A stretch of DNA of 8,061 bases from Cellulomonas sp. (GTDB taxonomy: Bacteria > Actinomycetota > Actinomycetes > Actinomycetales > Cellulomonadaceae): NCBI GenBank assembly GCA_031178805.1, contig JAPSIJ010000087.1, forward strand, positions 1 through 8,061, written 5' to 3'. Below are positions 1 through 8,061 of this stretch, piece by piece. Made by a program: the position numbers and the translations under genes. The stretch's first letter is position 1, and each line of letters opens with the position of its first letter. The notes below the pieces were generated by a model, which saw only the letters and a list, made by a program, of their open reading frames with translations, searched no databases and had not been told where the DNA came from.

Positions 1-152
1 GCGGTCTCGACGTCCGCCGACGGGATCGCCCGGCCGTCGACCACCGCGGCCGCGCCCGGCTGCCCGCCGCCGCAGGCCGCGAGCGCCGCGGCCACGGCGA
101 GCGCGCCCGCCGCCCCGCGCGCCGCTCGTCCGGTCGTTCGTCGCGTCGTCAT
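1..152 (-). CDS. Putative SurA/PrsA-like lipoprotein, N-terminal part (runs off the left edge)
   Basis: Only the first 50 codons are in the window. The ATG at 152-150 is preceded by AGGTG about 8 nt upstream. The protein begins with a basic stretch (Arg4, Arg5, Arg9, Arg12), a hydrophobic Ala/Leu/Val core (residues about 14-26) and a lipobox Leu-Ala-Ala-Cys with Cys27 as the predicted lipidated residue, followed by a Gly-rich linker. This is a textbook lipoprotein signal peptide, so the mature protein should be anchored on the outer face of the membrane. The next residues (AAVVDGRAIPSADVE, 34-48) resemble the opening of SurA/PrsA-type N-terminal domains, where a strand with 'Val-Asp/Asn-Gly' precedes the helix of the chaperone fold. 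That assignment rests on about 15 residues and is tentative; other lipoproteins are possible. It lies 89 bp downstream of mfd on the same strand, but a strong stem-loop intervenes. The lipobox is secure, the chaperone call is not. Confidence 0.7.
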   Translation of the reverse strand, partial: MTTRRTTGRAARGAAGALAVAAALAACGGGQPGAAAVVDGRAIPSADVET

Positions 153-183
153 CGCACGCCCACCTGGCCCTTCGTCGCTCCGT

Positions 184-220
184 CGCCCGACCGGGCCCAT
201 CGTAGGGGCCCGGCCGGGCG
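184..220 (-). terminator. Stem-loop terminator behind mfd
   Basis: Arms at 184-198 and 206-220 surround a 7-nt loop (199-205). Fourteen of 15 positions are Watson-Crick pairs. The exception, A190 opposite C214 on the plus strand, becomes a G-U wobble in RNA transcribed from the minus strand, so the stem is fully paired only in the mfd-sense transcript. It starts 22 nt past the mfd stop codon. No T-tract follows, which is common for high-GC actinobacterial hairpin terminators. It could alternatively be an mRNA 3'-end stabiliser allowing partial read-through into the lipoprotein gene. Confidence 0.7.
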
Positions 221-241
221 GCGGGCGGGGACGTCGGGCGG

Positions 242-3895
<3,654 letters not shown>

Positions 3896-3899
3896 GGGT

Positions 3900-3906
3900 T
3901 CCTTCC
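3900..3906 (-). promoter_or_regulatory. Ribosome binding site of mfd
   Basis: GGAAGGA on the minus strand ends 4 nt before the ATG at 3895. It decides the mfd start in favour of this codon over an in-frame ATG at 3994, which has no comparable site and would add 33 residues unlike Mfd. Confidence 0.65.
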
Positions 3907-3935
3907 GCACGCGAGCGCGAGCGCACAGCACGAGA

Positions 3936-3960
3936 ACCCCGGATCCAGGGGATCCGGGGT
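3936..3960. repeat. Perfect 11-bp inverted repeat in the mfd leader
   Basis: ACCCCGGATCC (3936-3946), a 3-bp spacer AGG (3947-3949), then the exact reverse complement GGATCCGGGGT (3950-3960). It sits 41-65 bp upstream of the mfd start codon. As RNA it would form a tight 11-bp hairpin; as DNA it is a dyad that a dimeric regulator could bind. There is no T-tract and no gene ends nearby, so a terminator role is unlikely unless it acts as an attenuator. If the weak -10-like site at 3970-3975 is real, the mfd transcript would start almost at the foot of this hairpin. Its function is not known from sequence. Confidence 0.6.
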
Positions 3961-3969
3961 GGGGACTCC

Positions 3970-3975
3970 ACTGTA
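3970..3975 (-). promoter_or_regulatory. Possible -10 element for mfd
   Basis: Read on the minus strand this is TACAGT, four of six matches to the housekeeping -10 consensus. The hexamer 17 bp upstream is GTGAGT, only a three-of-six match to TTGACA. It is the best candidate found between the palindrome and the divergent promoter. No actinobacterial LexA-type box (TCGAAC-N4-GTTCGA) was seen. Weak evidence. Confidence 0.3.
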
Positions 3976-4037
3976 CGTACGCCCACCGACACACTCACCC
4001 CGGGGCGGGGCATCCGGGCGATCCTGCGCGGTCACTC

Positions 4038-4066
4038 TTGACACGTTCTGCACCGTTTGTCCTAAT
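4038..4066 (+). promoter_or_regulatory. Sigma-70-type promoter for the acyltransferase gene
   Basis: A perfect -35 TTGACA (4038-4043) is followed after 17 bp by CCTAAT (4061-4066), which keeps the four 3' bases expected of a -10 and is preceded by TGT (4058-4060), an extended -10 signature. The segment from about 4032 to 4070 is clearly more A+T-rich than everything around it. The predicted start near 4073 would give a leader of about 95 nt before the GTG at 4168. That leader contains a short inverted repeat, CGGCCGG-GA-CCGGCCG (4118-4133), of unknown meaning. Confidence 0.6.
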
Positions 4067-4167
4067 TTGCCCACGGCGCGACGCGCGCGGGGGCGCCCGC
4101 ACGCGGCACAGCCGGAGCGGCCGGGACCGGCCGACGACCGCCGACGACGACGACCCGAGGGGGCCAC

Positions 4168-5625
4168 GTGCCGGGATCCGCGCTCCGCGCCGGGGCGGCC
4201 TCGCCCGCGCCCGCCACCCCCGCACCGTCGGCGGCGTCGACGCTGCCCGTGCTGTGGAGCCTCAACGGGTTGCGCGCCGCGGGCGCGCTGCTGGTGATGC
4301 TCTACCACGTCAACTCCTGGAACCTGCAGGTGGTGCGCGGGTCGAGCGCCTTCTACACCGGCGTCGGGCTGTTCTTCGTGCTCTCCGGGTTCGTGCTGAC
4401 CTGGACGGCGCGGCCCGGGACCACGGTCGGCGCGTTCCACGTCCGCCGGCTGGCCCGGATCGTGCCGAACCACCTGGTCGCCTACGGGCTGGGGCTCGTG
4501 GTCACGGTGCTCGTGGTGGGCACGCAGGTGGACCTCGGCACCGCGCTCGCCGGGGTGTTCCTCGTGCAGTCCTGGTCGCCCGACTCCGACGTGGTGTTCG
4601 CGGTGAACGGCGTCACGTGGTCGCTGTCCTGCGAGATCGCGTTCTACGCCGTGTTCCCGTTCCTGCTGTGGGGGCTGCGCCGGCTGCGCGCGCGGACCCG
4701 CGTGCTGGTCGTCGGCACCGCGCTCGCCGTGCCGCCCGTGATCGGGCTGGTGTGGCCGACCCTGATCCCGCTGCTGTTCCACCTGCCGGTGAGCCGCCTG
4801 CCCGAGTTCGCGCTCGGCATGGTCACCGCGCTCGCCGTCCAGGAGGGCTGGCACCCGCGCCTGCCCGCGCCGGTGCTCCTCGCCGTCCTCGCGGCCGGCA
4901 TCCTCGGCGCCGCCGCGGTCGACGTCTACCCGACGGCCCTGACGGCCGCGCTGGCGGCGATCTTCGCGCCGCTGGCCGCCCGGTGCGCCTGGGGCGACAT
5001 CGACGGCCGCAACGCCTGGGCGCGCCACCCGGTCGTGATGCTCGGCGGCGCCCTGTCCTTCTCCTTCTACCTGCTGCACGAGCTGGTGATCCGCGCCCTG
5101 CTGGTCACGCCGCTGCGCGGGCCGGTGGCGACCCTGGTGGTGCTGGTGGTGAGCACCGCGCTGGCGTTCGGGCTCTGGCGCGGCGTCGAGCTGCCCGCGC
5201 GGGCCGCCGTGCTGGCGGCGGCCGGGCAGCCCGCCCCGCGGCTCGGCGCCGTGCAGCACACCGCGTCGCGCCGCCCCCGGCACAGCCGGCCGCGGTCGGT
5301 GGCGTGGTCGTTCCCCGTGCCCCCGGTGGGCGTCCCGGCCCGCGCCGCGGCGCCCGCGACGACGCCGGCACCCGCCCCTGCCGCCGCGCCCGCCCCGGTC
5401 CCGAGCCTCGTGCAGGCCGCCGCGGTCGCCCAGGCGGTGGCCGTCACCCAGGCGGTCGCGGTGGCGGCGGGGGCGCCGGCGCACGCGCCCGGGCCCGGGG
5501 CGTCCTGGGCCCCGCCGCAGCCGCCGCCGGAGGCCGGCCCCGGCGGGGACGACCGGCCGCGCTCCTGGGCCCCGCCTGCGCCACCCGCCTCGCGGGCGAC
5601 GATCCTGGCCGCGCTGCGCCGCTGA
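4168..5625 (+). CDS. Family-3 membrane acyltransferase (OafA/YrhL-like) with Ala/Pro-rich tail
   Basis: A 485-residue integral membrane protein. Family-3 acyltransferases move acyl groups, often acetyl, across or at the membrane onto sugars of surface polysaccharides, peptidoglycan or secondary metabolites. Residues 31-50 carry the hallmark Arg-X10-His motif (Arg36, His47), and GVGLFFVLSGFVLTW (65-79) follows. FHVRRLARIVPNH (90-102), VTWSLSCEIAFY (149-160, acidic residue Glu156) and SFSFYLLHE (297-305) also match the family pattern. About ten hydrophobic segments are spread between residues 33 and 338. From about 345 to 485 the protein is a low-complexity, probably disordered Ala/Pro/Val region with short repeats, not part of the core fold. 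The GTG start at 4168 has GAGGGGG (4157-4163) 4 nt upstream; the next in-frame GTG (codon 28) would leave the first helix without its flank. It is divergent from mfd and convergent with the glycosyltransferase genes. Family call is firm; the acceptor and acyl group are unknown. Confidence 0.92.
   Translation: MPGSALRAGAASPAPATPAPSAASTLPVLWSLNGLRAAGALLVMLYHVNSWNLQVVRGSSAFYTGVGLFFVLSGFVLTWTARPGTTVGAFHVRRLARIVPNHLVAYGLGLVVTVLVVGTQVDLGTALAGVFLVQSWSPDSDVVFAVNGVTWSLSCEIAFYAVFPFLLWGLRRLRARTRVLVVGTALAVPPVIGLVWPTLIPLLFHLPVSRLPEFALGMVTALAVQEGWHPRLPAPVLLAVLAAGILGAAAVDVYPTALTAALAAIFAPLAARCAWGDIDGRNAWARHPVVMLGGALSFSFYLLHELVIRALLVTPLRGPVATLVVLVVSTALAFGLWRGVELPARAAVLAAAGQPAPRLGAVQHTASRRPRHSRPRSVAWSFPVPPVGVPARAAAPATTPAPAPAAAPAPVPSLVQAAAVAQAVAVTQAVAVAAGAPAHAPGPGASWAPPQPPPEAGPGGDDRPRSWAPPAPPASRATILAALRR
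5425..5460 (+). repeat. 18-bp tandem repeat inside the acyltransferase tail
   Basis: Two head-to-tail 18-bp units (5425-5442 and 5443-5460) differ at only three bases and encode VAQAVA and VTQAVA (residues 420-431). The differences are compatible with a recent duplication followed by mild drift. A second duplicated stretch, the 14-mer tcctgggccccgcc, occurs at 5503-5516 and 5563-5576 and encodes two SWAPP motifs (446-450, 466-470). Confidence 0.7.
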
Positions 5626-5635
5626 CCCGGCGGGA

Positions 5636-5656
5636 CGTCCGGCGGGTCGCCGGACG
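5636..5656. terminator. Convergent-gene stem-loop, probably bidirectional terminator
   Basis: CGTCCGGCG (5636-5644), loop GGT, CGCCGGACG (5648-5656): a perfect 9-bp GC-rich stem in the 39-bp gap between two convergent stop codons (5625 on plus, 5667 on minus). CCCGG (5626-5630) and CCGGG (5657-5661) can extend it across a 5-nt bulge. It lacks a T-tract on either side. The position between convergent ends supports a two-way terminator. Confidence 0.6.
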
Positions 5657-5664
5657 CCGGGCCG

Positions 5665-6879
5665 TCAGGACGCCGTGGTGCCGTGCACCCGCGTGGCCAC
5701 CGGCGTGCCGCTCCGGGCGTCCGCGCCCCGGGACCGGCCCGGGGACCAGAACTGGTGCACCGACCCCCGCGCGCGGCCGGCGGGCGCGGCGACGGGCGCC
5801 GGGTCGGCGTCCACCGCGGGCAGGGCCGTCCGCGGCACCGTGTCCCGGCCGACGAGCGCCACCGGGACGGCCGCGCGCGGCGCACCGGCGCCGCCGGGGA
5901 CGTCCCCCGCCGCCGACTGCGGCCGCTGCCGGTACGGGGCGTGCCGCAGCCGGAGCAGCTCGCGGTCGTGCGCCGCGGCCGCGAGCACGGGGAGCACCCG
6001 GGCGGGCGGGGCGCCACGCAGCAGCAGGCCCGCGAGCGCCACGCGGTGGCCGGCGAGCGCGAGCAGGGTGCGCGCGACACCGGGCCGGGCGTCCCGCAGG
6101 TGCCGCTCCAGGTACGCCGTCCCGCGGCCGTGGGCGCGGGCGCGGGCCGCCAGCGCGCGACGCCCGAGGTCGCGCGGGTCGGGGTGCCGCTCGACGGGGA
6201 CGCCGGCCACCGCCTGCTCGCGGAACCCGGCGCCGACGACGTCCCGGCGGAAGGCCGCCGCCCCCGCCGCCGGGTAGCGGGCGGTGCCGAGCGCCTCGTC
6301 GAAACCGACGGCCTCCAGCACCGCCCGGGTCACGCCCGTGCTCGCGCCGGGCGCCGCACCGGCGGGCGGCGGGTCGGGCACCAGCCCGAGCAGGTCGTCC
6401 AGCACGGCCGCGGCGACGGCGCCGAGCCGCGCGGGCCGCAGCGCGGGGGCGAGCAGCACCGCGCCGGCCACCAGGTCGGCCCGGCCGGCGCGCAGCGGAG
6501 CGGTGAGCGCCACGGCCCAGTCCCGCGGCACGCGCGCGTCCGGCTCGGTGAGCAGCACGTACCGGCCGCGGGCCGCGGCCACGCCGACGTTCCGGGCCCG
6601 GCCGTCCCCGACGCCCGGCGCGGCCACGACGCGCACCCGCCGGTCGGCGCGCGCGGCCCGGGGCAGGGCGGCGACGTCGTGCACGACCAGCACCACCTCG
6701 CCGCCGAGCCGCTCGCCGCGCAGCCGCGTGCCCGGGGTCGACGTGCCGCGCGCCGCGCGGTCCAGGGCGGCCAGGACCGACCGGACCGCGTCGGGCAGGC
6801 CGGGCTCGGTGCCGTCGGCGACGACGACCACGCTGATGTCCGCGCGCGCGGCGACGGGGTCGGTCACGAGGACGGGCAC
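5665..6879 (-). CDS. Family-2 glycosyltransferase-like protein, possibly degenerate
   Basis: A 404-residue protein whose first 260 residues follow the GT-A, family-2 pattern: DISVVVVADG (14-23), GDGRARNVGVAAARGRYVLL (91-110), TEPDARVPRDW (111-121), a 'GASTGVTR' acceptor-side segment (178-185) and VGFDEALG (191-198). Active family members transfer a sugar from a nucleotide donor and need an Asp-X-Asp metal site and a later acidic catalytic motif. Here the metal site reads Glu-Pro-Asp, and where an acidic 'ED' pair is normally found after 'GFDE' the sequence is ARYPAAGAAAF (200-210), with no acidic residue. Residues about 315-404 are a Pro/Ala/Arg-rich tail without recognisable domain. No clear transmembrane segment is seen, although 270-302 is rather hydrophobic. 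The GTG at 6879 was chosen because GGAGG lies 5 nt upstream. It follows the intact glycosyltransferase by 176 bp on the same strand. It may be an active but divergent enzyme or a non-catalytic partner. Confidence 0.85.
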   Translation of the reverse strand: MPVLVTDPVAARADISVVVVADGTEPGLPDAVRSVLAALDRAARGTSTPGTRLRGERLGGEVVLVVHDVAALPRAARADRRVRVVAAPGVGDGRARNVGVAAARGRYVLLTEPDARVPRDWAVALTAPLRAGRADLVAGAVLLAPALRPARLGAVAAAVLDDLLGLVPDPPPAGAAPGASTGVTRAVLEAVGFDEALGTARYPAAGAAAFRRDVVGAGFREQAVAGVPVERHPDPRDLGRRALAARARAHGRGTAYLERHLRDARPGVARTLLALAGHRVALAGLLLRGAPPARVLPVLAAAAHDRELLRLRHAPYRQRPQSAAGDVPGGAGAPRAAVPVALVGRDTVPRTALPAVDADPAPVAAPAGRARGSVHQFWSPGRSRGADARSGTPVATRVHGTTAS

Positions 6880-6884
6880 GGTCA

Positions 6885-6889
6885 CCTCC
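6885..6889 (-). promoter_or_regulatory. Ribosome binding site deciding the start of the degenerate glycosyltransferase
   Basis: GGAGG on the minus strand lies 5 nt before GTG 6879-6877. An alternative GTG at 6885-6883 overlaps the site itself, and the next GTG at 6867 is 17 nt away, so 6879 is preferred. Confidence 0.6.
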
Positions 6890-6939
6890 GGGAGACGGTC
6901 GCGGCGGTCCGGCCGGGGTCGGCACGGGCGCAGGGAGTC

Positions 6940-6945
6940 GACATA
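6940..6945 (-). promoter_or_regulatory. Possible -10-like element before the degenerate glycosyltransferase
   Basis: TATGTC on the minus strand is in the least GC-rich patch (about 6940-6956) of the 176-bp gap between the two glycosyltransferase genes. No good -35 partner is found 16-19 bp upstream. If it is used, the leader would be about 54 nt. Offered only because the large gap suggests the two genes are not simply translationally coupled. Confidence 0.2.
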
Positions 6946-7000
6946 CCCTCCCAAACCGGACAGCAGAGGTCGAGCGCGGTCACCCGACTGCCGCGGCGCG

Positions 7001-7019
7001 GCCGGGCCGCTCACCCGGC
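7001..7019 (-). terminator. Weak stem-loop after the intact glycosyltransferase
   Basis: GCCGGG (7001-7006) and CCCGGC (7014-7019) form a 6-bp stem with a 7-nt loop, 37 nt past the stop codon at 7056. There is no T-tract, and short GC stems arise easily by chance in DNA of this composition. It could be a partial terminator between the two glycosyltransferase genes. Confidence 0.3.
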
Positions 7020-7055
7020 TGCTCACCCGTCCGGGCGCCCTGGGCCCGTGGCACC

Positions 7056-8051
7056 TCAGACCGGCAGGGCCCCCGCGGCGGCGGCCGGGTACGGCTCCGG
7101 GTCGGGCAGCCCGCCGAGCGCGTAGCCCACGCCGAAGCCGGTGCTCCACGAGAGCCGGGCGACGTCCCCCCGGGACCGCACGCGCAGCACGTCGGCACCC
7201 ACCAAGGCCGCCCGCCGGACGATCCGGGCCGGCCAGGACCGGCGCGCGGCGGCGTCCTCGCCGGGCCGCGACGCCGCCGGGCCGGACGCGGCCGCCCGGC
7301 GCGCGGCCAGCGCCGCCCCGAGCTCCCCGTACCGCGCGGCGAGCCACCGCTGCCCCATGCCGGAGTGCCGGCCCTGCCGCCAGGCGCCGACGACGCTCGG
7401 CCGCAGCCGCATGTGCACGACCGCCGCGGGCTCGAACTCCAGGCGCGCCCCGGCCAGCTGCGCCCGCCAGCACAGGTCGGTGTCCTGCAGGTACCGGGCG
7501 GCGTGGTCGAAGCCGCCGAGCCGGCGGAACAGCTCCCGCCGGACGCCGAGGTTGCTCGAGCTCGCGCACGGCAGGTCGGGCAGCGGCGCCGTGTGCTGCA
7601 GGCCGTCGTCCTGCGGCAGGTGCCGCGACATCTGGGCGTCGCGCCGGTTCAGCCGCTGCCACTCCAGCCGGCCGGCGACGAGGTCCGCGCGGCCCAGGGC
7701 GCCGTGCAGCGCGGCCAGCCAGCCGGGCGCCACCACGTCGTCCGCGTCGCAGAACAGCAGCACGTCGCCGCGCGCCACCTCCGCGGCGGCGTTGCGCGCG
7801 GCGCCGGCCCCGCGCACGGCCGCGGCGTCGACCAGGCGCAGCCCGGGCAGCCAGGCGCGGGCGGCCGCCACCACCTCCCGGGTGCCGTCGGTCGACCCGT
7901 TGTCCGCCACGAGCACCTCCCACGTGCCGCCGGCCCGCTGGTCGGCCAGGGCGCGCAGCTGGTGCGGCAGCGTCCGGGCGGCGTCGCGCGCGGCGATCAC
8001 CACGGACACGTCGACGGCGCCGTCCGGGTGCCGGCTGCCAGGCAGGGTCAC
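7056..8051 (-). CDS. Family-2 glycosyltransferase (GT-A fold), catalytic motifs intact
   Basis: A 331-residue, probably cytoplasmic or membrane-associated glycosyltransferase that would move a sugar from a nucleotide donor onto a growing surface glycan or lipid carrier. Motifs in order: VSVVIAARD (15-23); ADNGSTDGT with donor-binding Asp50 (49-57); GAARNAA (83-89); the metal-binding DADD (102-105); GWLAALHGAL (110-119); the SSNLGVRRELF segment (165-175) followed by GGFD (179-182); and QDTDLCWRAQLAG (189-201), the acidic acceptor-side motif with Asp190/Asp192 and Trp195-Arg196. VVHMRLRP (211-218) fits the usual 'H-x-R' end of the domain. The last 80 residues are Ala/Arg-rich with no transmembrane helix evident. 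The GTG start at 8051-8049 has GGAGA (8060-8056) 4 nt upstream. The promoter must lie beyond the right edge. The donor and acceptor sugars cannot be told from the sequence. Confidence 0.93.
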   Translation of the reverse strand: MTLPGSRHPDGAVDVSVVIAARDAARTLPHQLRALADQRAGGTWEVLVADNGSTDGTREVVAAARAWLPGLRLVDAAAVRGAGAARNAAAEVARGDVLLFCDADDVVAPGWLAALHGALGRADLVAGRLEWQRLNRRDAQMSRHLPQDDGLQHTAPLPDLPCASSSNLGVRRELFRRLGGFDHAARYLQDTDLCWRAQLAGARLEFEPAAVVHMRLRPSVVGAWRQGRHSGMGQRWLAARYGELGAALAARRAAASGPAASRPGEDAAARRSWPARIVRRAALVGADVLRVRSRGDVARLSWSTGFGVGYALGGLPDPEPYPAAAAGALPV

Positions 8052-8061
8052 GGGGTCTCCA

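Noticed and set aside
3896..3994. Longer mfd start at the ATG at 3994
   Set aside because: It would add 33 residues unlike Mfd, translate the leader palindrome, and lacks a ribosome binding site as good as GGAAGGA before 3895.
4038..4066. SOS (LexA) control of mfd or the divergent gene
   Set aside because: No sequence resembling the actinobacterial LexA box was found anywhere in 3896-4167.
4062..4265. Short minus-strand frames in the divergent region (67 and 76 codons, 3995-4265)
   Set aside because: They overlap the acyltransferase promoter and start, show Arg/Ala-rich composition, and have no convincing ribosome binding site or homology.
5488..5499. Perfect palindrome CCCGGGCCCGGG inside the acyltransferase gene
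   Set aside because: It lies in the Pro/Gly/Ala-coding tail, where runs of CCC and GGG codons make such palindromes by chance.
6880..7923. Extension of the left glycosyltransferase frame to 7923 (752 codons)
   Set aside because: The extra part is an off-frame shadow of the second glycosyltransferase and of the gap; the homology begins just after the GTG at 6879, which has its own GGAGG.

Overview
The base composition (very high G+C, G/C at third codon positions, several GTG starts) and the gene content point to a high-GC actinobacterium, most likely a Micrococcales/Cellulomonas-like genome. That genus-level guess is an inference from composition and gene style, not from a database match. No tRNA, rRNA, CRISPR array, insertion sequence or phage gene is visible.

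Layout from left to right: (1) the first 152 bases hold the N-terminus of a minus-strand lipoprotein that looks like the start of a SurA/PrsA-type chaperone. (2) A long stem-loop (184-220) separates it from mfd, a complete minus-strand transcription-repair coupling factor gene (242-3895). (3) A 272-bp divergent intergenic region (3896-4167) carries a perfect 11-bp inverted repeat in the mfd leader and a recognisable TTGACA promoter reading rightwards. (4) A plus-strand family-3 membrane acyltransferase (4168-5625) has a long Ala/Pro-rich C-terminal tail. (5) A 39-bp convergent gap has a compact stem-loop. (6) Two minus-strand family-2 (GT-A fold) glycosyltransferase-like genes follow (5665-6879 and 7056-8051), separated by 176 bp. 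The right-hand one has all the expected catalytic motifs; the left-hand one has lost or altered the key acidic residues.

The window therefore has two functional parts. The left is housekeeping: mfd couples stalled RNA polymerase to nucleotide excision repair, next to an exported-protein folding lipoprotein, an order reminiscent of the actinobacterial mfd-mazG-lipoprotein-eno neighbourhood. The right is a small surface-glycan module: two glycosyltransferase-like proteins and a membrane O-acyltransferase, which would plausibly build and acylate a cell-envelope polysaccharide, glycolipid or teichoic acid-like polymer. The substrates cannot be read from the sequence.

I see no clear previously undescribed system. 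The items most worth a second look are the probably degenerate glycosyltransferase beside its intact neighbour, the low-complexity repeat tail on the acyltransferase, the strand-polarised stem-loop behind mfd and the palindrome in the mfd leader.
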